Below are positions 55,018 through 64,000 of a stretch of 64,000 nt of DNA, in pieces (position 1 is the stretch's first letter; every line of letters begins with the position of its first letter). The DNA is from Citromicrobium bathyomarinum (GTDB lineage Bacteria > Pseudomonadota > Alphaproteobacteria > Sphingomonadales > Sphingomonadaceae), in assembly GCA_001306305.2 (NCBI GenBank), contig CP155577.1, positions 3,145,501 to 3,209,500 on the forward strand, in the 5' to 3' direction. The notes under the pieces were generated by a model. That model saw only the letters and a program-made list of their open reading frames with translations, ran no database searches and had not been told where the DNA came from. A program made the translations under genes and the position numbers.

Positions 55018-57699
55018 TTAGAACTTGAAGCGCACGGTGCCGCCATAGGTGCGCGGCGCGCTGGGATAGCCGGAAACCGAGCCAGACTGCGCAACGCTGG
55101 GGAAGACCGTCAGGATGTAACGGTCGTTGGTCAGGTTGCGGACATAGCCGGCAATCTCGATCCCGTTGGCGAGCGCCAGCGTGAGCGAGGCGTTGACCAG
55201 GTTCACTTCGCGGCGGAAGTTGTTGTCACGCACCGACGAGAGCCCGTTGTTCACGAACACGTTGCTCTCGTGGTTGTAGTCCACACGGGCGATCAGCTGG
55301 TTGCCGCTGTAGCCGAAATCGTGGGTGTATGTCGCCGAGGTCGAGATCGCGAACTCGGGGATGCCACCCGGCCGCATGCCGGTCAGGTCGCCAACCGGGG
55401 AGTTGGCGAAGCTGTCGTACGTCGCGTCGAGATAGGTCATCGCGAAGGTGATCGCCAGCGGGTCCGCCGGGGTGATGACCGTGTCGAACTCGAACCCGCG
55501 GGTCGACTGCTGTTCGGCGTTGGACAGCGCGAAGCCGGTGCCGGTGAACAGGTTCGACTGGAAGCCCTTGAGCGTCTGGTCGAACAGCGCGAGGTTGAAC
55601 GAGATGCCCGGGTAGTTACCCTTCAGACCGATTTCATACACTTCGGCATTTTCCGGCCCGGCGAAGCGGGTGCCGACCGTCAGGTTGGTGATCGGCAGGC
55701 CCGCATCGCGGATCGGCGAGGACGGCGAGAGGAAGCGGCTGCCGCCAACCACGCCCGGCACACCCGCAGGGAGCGTGGCGGGAATGTAGTCACCGAACAC
55801 CGGCCGGCTGTCACGCGACAGGTTGATCGAGCTTGCCTTGAAGCCGGTCGCGTAGGTCACATAGGTGTTCAGCTCCGGCGTGATCTCGAACGAGGCACGC
55901 AGGGTGTAGGTGAACTTGTCGTCGTGGGTCTTGCCCGGTTCCACCGCGTTGGGGACGCCAAGGAACGGCGGCAGGAACTGCAGCGCGGCGAGGCCGAGCA
56001 GCGGGTTACACACCGCCGGGTTGGACACGCCGGTGGGGCACGGCGTCACCGCCAGCTGCGACACCTGGCCGAACACGGCCTGCCCCAGAGGGGTGCCCAC
56101 GAAGGCATTGAACTGGGCCGGGTCGGTCGCGTCGATCCCGGCCGCATTGGCCAGGGCGCCGACGATATAGGCATCCGCCAGGTTGACGTTCGCCAGCGGA
56201 TCGAGCGAGCGCTGCGAAAGCTGGAAGTCCTTGCGGTCGTCGGTGTAGTTGAAGCCCGCACTCAGGGTCAGACGATCGTCGAGCATGGTGAAGTCGAGCG
56301 TGCCGAAGACCGACCAGCTCTCGTTCTGCATCGCGAAGCTTTCCCGCGTGCTCGGGCCCGCAGCGAAGCTCGAACCGACCGGCAGACCAAGCTGGGTCTC
56401 GACCGCCGCCAGCGTGCCCGGGGTGCCGCCACCCGCCAGCAGATCGAAGAACAGGCGACCATCCGCGCCGTTGGTGATGCCGCTCTGCTGGGTGACGTCG
56501 TCGTTGTAGTAGAAGCCGCCGAGCAGGAAGTTGAACGGCCCGTCGAAGTCCGAGGTGACCCGCACTTCCTGCGTGAAGGTCTTGGCCTTCTGGTCACGGA
56601 ACTCGCGGATGAAGTCGAGCCCGGTGAAATCGACGTCCTGGTTGAAGAAGTTGTCGAGCACACGATACGCGGTGATCGCGGTGACCCCGATCGTATCCAG
56701 ATCGAGGTCAGCCTGCCACGAGAGACCGTAGCTTTCGACTTCGTTGACCGGCAGGAGGTTGAGCGCCGCGGTATCGCCGAAGAAATCATTGGTGATGATG
56801 TTGCCGCCTGCGGCGAACACCAGCGGCGTGGTCGGCCCGGCGACAAGGTTGTTCACCTGGCAGCAGATCTCGTCGATCTTGGAATAGTCGCCGATCGCAC
56901 GCATGCGCAGCGGGCCGCCATTGTCGAACAGCAGGTCCGCACGGGCGTTCCAGCGGTTGCGATCGTTCAGCTTCTCATCGAAGCCGATCACTTCGGCGTA
57001 GCCGTCGCGCTTGTTGAGCCCGCCGGAAATCGCGAAGGCCAGATCGTCGGTCAGCGGGCCGGTAAGATCGCCCTTGAGCACGAACTGGTTGAAGTTGCCG
57101 TAGGTCGCGCTGACCGAACCGCCGAAGTCGAACTGCGGCTCGCGCGTGATGACCGAGACGACACCGGCGCTCGCGTTCTTGCCGAACAGGGTCGACTGCG
57201 GACCGCGCAGCACTTCGATGCGGTTCACATTGGCAAGGTCGCCGATGGCGCCGGCAGAGCGCGACCGGAACACACCGTCGATGAACACACCGACCGACGG
57301 CTCGACACCGAAGTTGTTGTCGCCGTTACCGAAACCGCGGATGATGAAGGTGGTGGTGGAAGAGTTCTGCAATTGGCTGACGCGCAGCGACGGGGTGACC
57401 GTCTGCACGTCGATAAGGTCGCGGATCTCGGCGCGCTCCAGCGTTTCGCCGGTGGTCACGCTGACCGAAACGGGCGCTTCCTGAAGGGTCTGTTCGCGCT
57501 TGGTCGCGGTGACGACGATGGTGTTGCCACCCAGCGCCTGCTCCAGCTCTTCCGCGGTCTCGACATCCTCACCGTTGTCGGACTGGCCGGCAGGCGCGTT
57601 GTCCTGCGCGTGGGCTGCGACCGGCAGCGCGAGCGCGGCAACACCGGCAAACAGGGCGTGGCGGGAAAATCCGGCGATGCCGGAGGACGAATGAGCCAT
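55018..57699 (-). CDS. TonB-dependent outer-membrane receptor
   Basis: 893 residues. Signal peptide (residues 1-31, PVAAHAQ), plug domain with TonB-box-like NTIVVTATKREQTLQEAPVSVSV (in parts) at about residues 58-80, conserved FIIRGFGNG, VFIDGVFRSRSAG, IEVLRGPQSTLFGKNASAGVVSVIT, and a C-terminal barrel ending in TVRFKF (terminal Phe). Closest in type to the abundant sphingomonad receptors for plant-derived carbohydrates or aromatic compounds rather than siderophore-specific ones; no adjacent transporter or hydrolase fixes the ligand. Monocistronic. Confidence 0.93.
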   Translation of the reverse strand: MAHSSSGIAGFSRHALFAGVAALALPVAAHAQDNAPAGQSDNGEDVETAEELEQALGGNTIVVTATKREQTLQEAPVSVSVTTGETLERAEIRDLIDVQTVTPSLRVSQLQNSSTTTFIIRGFGNGDNNFGVEPSVGVFIDGVFRSRSAGAIGDLANVNRIEVLRGPQSTLFGKNASAGVVSVITREPQFDFGGSVSATYGNFNQFVLKGDLTGPLTDDLAFAISGGLNKRDGYAEVIGFDEKLNDRNRWNARADLLFDNGGPLRMRAIGDYSKIDEICCQVNNLVAGPTTPLVFAAGGNIITNDFFGDTAALNLLPVNEVESYGLSWQADLDLDTIGVTAITAYRVLDNFFNQDVDFTGLDFIREFRDQKAKTFTQEVRVTSDFDGPFNFLLGGFYYNDDVTQQSGITNGADGRLFFDLLAGGGTPGTLAAVETQLGLPVGSSFAAGPSTRESFAMQNESWSVFGTLDFTMLDDRLTLSAGFNYTDDRKDFQLSQRSLDPLANVNLADAYIVGALANAAGIDATDPAQFNAFVGTPLGQAVFGQVSQLAVTPCPTGVSNPAVCNPLLGLAALQFLPPFLGVPNAVEPGKTHDDKFTYTLRASFEITPELNTYVTYATGFKASSINLSRDSRPVFGDYIPATLPAGVPGVVGGSRFLSPSSPIRDAGLPITNLTVGTRFAGPENAEVYEIGLKGNYPGISFNLALFDQTLKGFQSNLFTGTGFALSNAEQQSTRGFEFDTVITPADPLAITFAMTYLDATYDSFANSPVGDLTGMRPGGIPEFAISTSATYTHDFGYSGNQLIARVDYNHESNVFVNNGLSSVRDNNFRREVNLVNASLTLALANGIEIAGYVRNLTNDRYILTVFPSVAQSGSVSGYPSAPRTYGGTVRFKF

Positions 57700-58112
57700 C
57701 GAGTGCTTCCTCTCTCATGTGGTTTCGGTGCGCATGGTTTGCGCTTGGTTTCACCAGTAAACCGCGAGTTTCCCGCACTCAACTCCGAAAAGCGCAGAAT
57801 CCGGCGGGCTCGCGCACAAGTGTTGCTCAAACGGCACAGGAAATGGCGCACGCTCGTGCATGCCGTAACGGAATGGGGCAGGTCGCCAAATGCTTTGCGA
57901 TGAGCCGAAATCCTTGTCGCAGCACCATTTCCGCCCGATTCGCAGGCACGAGAGCACGACCAACCTCACACAAAGCCTCACACAGGGGTGGCCTAACCCG
58001 CCTGCACGCGGGTTTGACGCGCGCATCACTTGCTGCATCGCACCAAGGCGGCTAAGGGCGCGGCGCAACAGCGCCCCGCGCGCGTCTCCCTCCCCGAAAG
58101 CGAACCTCTCCC
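57700..58112. other. Control region between divergent TonB receptor and typA genes
   Basis: 413 bases without a convincing gene. It contains a direct repeat CCTCACACA (within 57963-57985, spaced 13 bases), and an inverted repeat AACCCGC/GCGGGTT (57995-58001 and 58008-58014) ending in TTT. These could be regulatory sites for either gene. No RNA gene was seen. Confidence 0.5.
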
Positions 58113-59935
<1,823 letters not shown>

Positions 59936-59939
<4 letters not shown>

Positions 59940-61174
59940 GTTCGCGCTGCGAGCGAGCGGACATCCCCTATAAAGCTCTCGAGATTCTGGAGATGAGGCC
60001 GGACAGGCTTCGGGAACTTTTCCCGGAGCTTTTCCGGGACCACCAAAGTCACACCAGCTGAAGTCATTTCCCGGAATTGGCTTTCCGACACGCCCTCCTG
60101 TAATGTCAGAAGGTGCTTGCGCGGGATGCGGTCTGCCTCGTTGAGGATCTGTCGCCACCTGTCTCGGCAAGTGGTCTTTACCGCGAGCATACGTAGCTGG
60201 TCCGCCGGGAATGAACTGTCTTGGTAGGCTGACTGGGATGGGAATAGAAAATCCGGGGACTTACCCGGCTCGGAAACCGGCTGATGCGAGAAGTCGGCAT
60301 TCTCGACCAGATTTTCTTCAATGAAGATCGCGCGTGCATGCAATTCGAGCGACCGGCCTGACCGTGCCTTGCGTCGCTGAAGTATGGTCTGCGCCCGGAC
60401 GATGAAATCGTCCACGCTCGAAAATCCTGCCGTGATATTCGGCAGCTCAATCGCCTTCTCTACGCTTCGAAAAATCTCGAATTCGCAGTCCCTGCGTCGC
60501 AATATGCGGTTGTCGGGGCCGAGGCTATTATCAGGGCGTAGTGCCACTGCTTTCTCGACGATTTCCAGTCCGCTTGGGAACTTCGTCAGCCAATTGGTTG
60601 GCATTTCGTCATTGGACAACCAGCAACTAGCCCGCGGAGCAGCTTGGACGAAAAGATCTCCGTCTCGCACCGTTCCTGGCGTCCAAACCCGATAACGGCC
60701 AGGCTCAACCGGTCCGACCCGGTCCTCGACGATGTCTTCTTCCAACTCACTGCTGCAAACCCACACATGACAGTCGATGGCAACGCCTTCGTCATCGCGC
60801 CGGAAGACGAAAACAGAAATCGCGCCGGTACTTTCCGGGTTAAGCAAGGCGGAATCTATTCCGCCGAAATTTGTAAAGCGGGCTTCATCACGCGGACTCT
60901 TGGCGGTGCTGCCGTGGTACTTATTATTATAATAGACAGCGCGCGCACGAACATGATCGCAGTGTGAGTCGATGTAGAAATCGAGCCAGGAATCAGGGTT
61001 CTTGATGTCTCGTCGATCGATTGACGGGACTACGGAGAAGATAATGTCTTTTGGCACATACGGACCTGCCTGATGGGAATCGTTGGCAAGAGTATCATTG
61101 CCTGACAGTCGTTTGGCATACCAGAGAACGTTTCCGACTGCGTATCGGTCAAGCCAATCCGGCAGTTCCATCAT
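59936..61174 (-). CDS. ecoRIIR: Type II restriction endonuclease, EcoRII family
   Basis: 412 residues, full-length like EcoRII (402). N-terminal effector DNA-binding domain: AVGNVLWYAKRLSGNDTLA, ISVFVFRRDDEGVAIDCHVWVCSSE (in parts). C-terminal PD-(E/D)XK-like catalytic domain: SGRSLELHARAIFIEENL, SPDFLFPSQSAYQD and LAVKTTCRDRWRQILNEAD, KHLLTLQEGVSESQFREMTSAGV. Expected target CCWGG, with EcoRII-type two-site activation, by family. Start ATG 61174 has GGAGG 8 bases upstream; it overlaps the vsr 3' end by 26 bases. GC is lower than in typA. Confidence 0.93.
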
Positions 61175-61631
61175 CACAATTGCCTCCCCTTACTTCCGCG
61201 ACTTTTCGATCCGATCGCAACCAACGATCGGTGCTCGAGATTGCGGCCAAGGCACCGATGCGCGCTGGCCCCTTGAAGGCGCATTCCCAGACTGTCAGCA
61301 CTCGCCAGTCAGAGCGTGTCAATTCAGCAAGTGCTGCATCGTCTCTCTGGCGATTGGCCTCAATTTTCGCGCGCCAGAAGGCTTCCCTTGTCTTCGGCCA
61401 TTTGAACAGCGGGCAGTCGTGCCCGTGCCAGAAGCATCCGTTCACGAAAATGGCGGCGTTGTATTTCGGAAAGACAAGATCGGGCTTGCCCGGCAGCTTC
61501 CCGTCATGAAGCCGGTAGCGGAAACCCAAGCGGTGAAGCCCACGCCTCAGCACCATTTCCGGCTTCGTATCTTTCGACCGGATTCCCGCCATCATCCGGC
61601 TGCGAACTTCCGGCGAAACGATGTCAGCCAA
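61149..61631 (-). CDS. vsr: Very-short-patch repair endonuclease
   Basis: 160 residues from TTG 61631, which overlaps the dcm stop region; the protein starts MADIVSPEVRSRMMAGIRSKD. Vsr motifs: PEMVLRRGLHRLGFRYRLHD, GKPDLVFPKYNAAIFVNGCFWHGHDCPLFKWPKTR (in parts), and DWRVLTVWECAFKG. Nicks 5' of the T in T:G mismatches produced by deamination of methylated cytosine at CCWGG sites. Between dcm and the EcoRII-like gene on the minus strand, so all three are cotranslated. Some programs would start at an internal ATG. Confidence 0.9.
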   Translation of the reverse strand: MADIVSPEVRSRMMAGIRSKDTKPEMVLRRGLHRLGFRYRLHDGKLPGKPDLVFPKYNAAIFVNGCFWHGHDCPLFKWPKTREAFWRAKIEANRQRDDAALAELTRSDWRVLTVWECAFKGPARIGALAAISSTDRWLRSDRKVAEVRGGNCDDGTAGLA

Positions 61632-62883
61632 CGGCAGCCAGCTTGCGATCAGGCCGCGAGATGGAAACAGTGTGCCGGGCTTTTTCCGGCCCTTTCGCCC
61701 CCAATGCAGCCGCAAGATGATCTCTGATGGCGTTAGCCAGAAACTCCACCACTGGCACCACCACTGCATTGCCGAACTGCCGGTAGGCTTGCGTATCCGA
61801 AACAGGAATTGTCCAGCGGCGCTCCCCACGATCGAACCCCATGAGCCTTGCACATTCGAGTGGCGTCAGACGGCGAGGCCGTTTGCCTTCCTGTGCGATG
61901 AGAATTTCCGAGCCGTCCTTGTGGTAACGTGCCGACAAAGTTCTCGCCACATCGCCGGGACCGAAAAGGCTGTAGCCGAAACCATTGCCCTTTGCTTCGT
62001 GCTTCTTCCGATACTCCTGAAGGTACTCCCAGAGGCGCGGGGTGAGAGTATATTTAGGATCAACCTGATCATGGGGCTCAAGAATGCTACCAAGCTTCGG
62101 CCCGTCTGCGACTGCCGGAATTTCCAGCCCTGCGAGGTTGAACGCCGACTTCTCTCGAAAGCCGACTATAAATATCCTCTCTCGCTTTTGCGGCACCCAG
62201 GGCGCCGAACTGATCACCCTCGCCTGCACATGGTAGCCGAGTTCGTTCTCCAGAACATGCATGATGGTGGCAAACGTGCGCCCCTTGTCATGCCCTTCCA
62301 GATTCTTGACGTTTTCCAGCACGAAAGCTGCGGGCTGGTGGTGGGCAATGATCTGTGCGGTGTCGAAAAAGAGGGTGCCTTGGGTGTCGCACATAAAACC
62401 ATGCGGGCGACCAAGCGCATTTTTCTTGGAAACGCCCGCAAGCGAAAATGGCTGGCACGGGAACCCTCCGAGCAGCACATCATGCTCGGGGATCAGTTCG
62501 GGGTTTTCAGCGAACTCGCGTACGTCACCATGCAACTTGTGGTTGTCGCGAAAATTCACACGGTAGGTTTCCTGGGCGAACCTGTCCCACTCGGAAGTGA
62601 ACACGCAATGGCCACCAATTCCCTGGAAGCCGATACGCAATCCTCCGATACCGGCGAACAGATCGATAAACCGGAAATGCAAATCCCTGTCAGGATCCGT
62701 CACGGAAGGATCGGGGCCAAACTGCGCCAGCACCTCCAGAGCACGATACACGGAGGCCTTCGGCTTGGCTTCACCTCGCTCCCAGCGATAGATTGTACTC
62801 GGGCAATAATCGAGCTCTCTCGCCGCATCCTCGACCGACAGGCCTGCCATCTGCCGCAATTCCGTAAAAGACATGTTCGTCAT
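61624..62883 (-). CDS. dcm: DNA (cytosine-5) methyltransferase, Dcm/M.EcoRII type
   Basis: 419 residues. N-terminal helix-turn-helix (MTNMSFTELRQMAGLSVEDA and CPSTIYRWERGE, residues 1-46), then C5-MTase motifs: I FIDLFAGIGGLR, IV GGFPCQPFSLAG (catalytic Cys), VI FVLENVKNL, VIII PQKRERIFIVGF, IX and X (DTQAYRQFGNAVVVPV). Target CCWGG by family. Start ATG 62883 has GGAGG six bases upstream. The N-terminal HTH is the kind seen in methylases that regulate their own restriction gene (M.SsoII type). Confidence 0.93.
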   Translation of the reverse strand: MTNMSFTELRQMAGLSVEDAARELDYCPSTIYRWERGEAKPKASVYRALEVLAQFGPDPSVTDPDRDLHFRFIDLFAGIGGLRIGFQGIGGHCVFTSEWDRFAQETYRVNFRDNHKLHGDVREFAENPELIPEHDVLLGGFPCQPFSLAGVSKKNALGRPHGFMCDTQGTLFFDTAQIIAHHQPAAFVLENVKNLEGHDKGRTFATIMHVLENELGYHVQARVISSAPWVPQKRERIFIVGFREKSAFNLAGLEIPAVADGPKLGSILEPHDQVDPKYTLTPRLWEYLQEYRKKHEAKGNGFGYSLFGPGDVARTLSARYHKDGSEILIAQEGKRPRRLTPLECARLMGFDRGERRWTIPVSDTQAYRQFGNAVVVPVVEFLANAIRDHLAAALGAKGPEKARHTVSISRPDRKLAAVG

Positions 62884-62932
62884 GGCCACCTCCGGGTCAA
62901 TTTCTAGCATCATGCCAAAATTCGCCCCGGCG

Positions 62933-62958
62933 CACAAGAACATAAAAAGAACATTGTG
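62933..62958. promoter_or_regulatory. AT-rich repeat upstream of dcm, candidate operator
   Basis: AAGAACAT occurs twice (62936-62943 and 62947-62954), 11 bases apart or one helical turn, flanked by CACAA and TTGTG. It lies 50 bases upstream of dcm in an otherwise GC-rich region, where a promoter and an autorepressor site for the methylase HTH are expected. The assignment is inference. Confidence 0.45.
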
Positions 62959-63287
62959 AGTTCATCCACAGTCATGGGCCTACTCCGGGACTCGGGCGGA
63001 TCGAGCTGCTGATGGCAGCCTGATTTTCCTACTCCCCAGCGCCGCGCTACACTCGCCGCCGCTCTTTCGCACCGTCCGTCACCACGCCGCGCCCCGGTCA
63101 CGCCGCTGATCGACGGGGTCGATAAGTTCGCGCCGTTCGATCGAGCAGATTTGAACCCCTGGACTGTGTGTCAGGTGTGTCAGGCCACCCCGGCAATGCC
63201 GCTCTGCGGGCGCTCCGCCTGCCCTGTATGAGACACTTCCCGGCTTCCTGTGGTCAAACCGTTCACGAGCCGTTAGGCAATGCGCCC
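62959..63287. other. Intergenic region between the dcm cassette and the symporter gene
   Basis: 329 bases without a gene. It contains a tandem direct repeat of TGTGTCAGG (63167-63175 and 63176-63184) and a shorter GATCGACGGGG-type palindromic patch near 63109-63147. No promoter consensus is clear. The right end of the restriction island probably lies in here. Confidence 0.5.
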
Positions 63288-64000
63288 ATGCAGACAGGCG
63301 TACTCATCTCACTCGCAGCCTATTTCGCCCTCATGCTGGCGATCGGGCTATTTGCTTGGAAGAAATCGACCGATACCTCGGAAGGGTATCTGCTCGCCGG
63401 ACGCGGGCTGTCGCCGGGGGTGGCGGCGCTCTCGGCCGGCGCGTCGGACATGTCGGGCTGGCTGTTGCTGGGCCTGCCCGGGGCGCTCTACGCCGCCGGC
63501 CTGGTCGAGGCGTGGATCGGGATCGGGCTGTTCGTGGGCGCGGTGCTCAACTGGACGATCGTCGCGCCGAGACTGCGCGAACAGACCGAACGGCTGGGCA
63601 ATGCGCTGACCATTCCGGAGTTCATGGCCAACCGCTTCCCCAGCCGCGCGGTGGCGCTGCGGGTGGTCTCCGCGATCGTGATCGTGGTGTTCTTCATGGT
63701 GTACTCCGCCGCAGGCCTGGTCGGCGGCGGCAAGCTGTTCGAAACCGCCTTCCCCGCGCTGTTGCCCGATACCGGGCTGAGCGACTACATGATGGGCGTG
63801 TGGATCACCGCGGGCGTGGTGCTGGCCTACACGATGGTCGGCGGGTTCCTCGCGGTGAGCCTGACGGACTTCGTCCAGGGGGTGATCATGCTGCTGGCGC
63901 TGGTCGTCATGCCGCTGGTGGTGATGTTCGGCCCCGGCGGGAGCGCGGGTGACAGCCTGACCGAGATCCAGCCCGGCTTCCTCAGCCTGACGCAGGGGCT
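63288..64000 (+). CDS. putP: Sodium:solute symporter (PutP-like), cut by window end
   Basis: First ~237 residues of an SSS-family transporter. Hydrophobic helices at about 3-22, 40-62, 67-87 and 115-140 onwards. LAGRGLSPGVAALSAGASDMSGWLLLGLPGALYAAGL matches the PutP substrate-binding helix region (in parts, residues about 35-72). ATG 63288. The proline specificity is by similarity (the DMSGW motif); other sodium symporters share this fold. The 3' end lies beyond the window. Confidence 0.85.
   Translation, partial: MQTGVLISLAAYFALMLAIGLFAWKKSTDTSEGYLLAGRGLSPGVAALSAGASDMSGWLLLGLPGALYAAGLVEAWIGIGLFVGAVLNWTIVAPRLREQTERLGNALTIPEFMANRFPSRAVALRVVSAIVIVVFFMVYSAAGLVGGGKLFETAFPALLPDTGLSDYMMGVWITAGVVLAYTMVGGFLAVSLTDFVQGVIMLLALVVMPLVVMFGPGGSAGDSLTEIQPGFLSLTQG

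Noticed and set aside
54994-57903. A 969-codon open frame on the plus strand over the TonB receptor gene
   Set aside because: It is the antisense of the receptor, in the frame left open by GC-rich codon usage, and lacks any recognisable motif; the receptor on the minus strand has complete plug and barrel signatures.
63150-63170. A TTTGAACCCC-like T-loop sequence near 63150, suggesting a tRNA or attachment site
   Set aside because: The flanking bases do not form a T-stem or acceptor stem on either strand; no direct repeat of it was found at the left edge of the restriction cassette.
63166-63184. TGTGTCAGG tandem repeat as a possible CRISPR or binding array
   Set aside because: Only two copies with no spacer; too short for CRISPR. 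It is noted as a feature of the gap only.

Overview
This window is high-GC, gene-dense DNA from an alphaproteobacterium, most likely Sphingomonadales and probably Erythrobacteraceae. The evidence is an atpHAGDC-type ATP synthase operon, a two-piece (circularly permuted) tmRNA whose tag reads ANDNEALALAA, an HdaA-type DnaA regulator, DUF2794 and DUF2066 genes, and the many small translational overlaps (ATGA, GTGA, TGATG). Most of it is ordinary chromosomal housekeeping, with a few accessory insertions. No CRISPR array, prophage, insertion sequence, rRNA or canonical tRNA was seen.

Layout. 1-13 kb: the 3' end of priA, a gluzincin-like TPR protein, an iron-sulfur photolyase, an AhpD-like protein, a siderophore-interacting flavoprotein, a Sad-type aldehyde dehydrogenase with a TetR regulator behind a long inverted repeat, a His/Met-rich envelope pair, Ada and a membrane-anchored trypsin-like protease. 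13-20 kb: a TauD-family dioxygenase and the F1 ATP synthase operon, which carries two extra envelope-protein genes between atpG/atpD and atpD/atpC. 20-31 kb: VanZ-like, HNH, glmU, gph, a prolyl oligopeptidase, an SDR, DUF4328, a DUF2157-like protein, DUF2794, serine acetyltransferase, hdaA and DUF2066.

31-47 kb: purM and a purN-YjbR fusion, a low-GC HEPN-like gene, ndk, pepA-DUF2256-holC, the lptD-surA-pdxA-rsmA envelope/ribosome block, then an M20 hydrolase-astA-astB arginine catabolism block with a palindromic repeat at astB. 47-54 kb: ssrA, mscL, a LemA plus three TPM-type protein cluster, NUDIX, an SDR, and a minus-strand operon of three paralogous 37-39 residue membrane peptides followed by a PspC protein. 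That operon has a near-consensus sigma-54 promoter and an upstream palindrome, which makes it look like a phage-shock-type envelope stress unit of unusual composition. It is the most interesting candidate here. 53-64 kb: recF, DUF805, a TonB-dependent receptor, typA, a complete EcoRII-like restriction-modification cassette (dcm-vsr-ecoRIIR, lower GC) directly abutting typA, and the start of a putP-like sodium:solute symporter.
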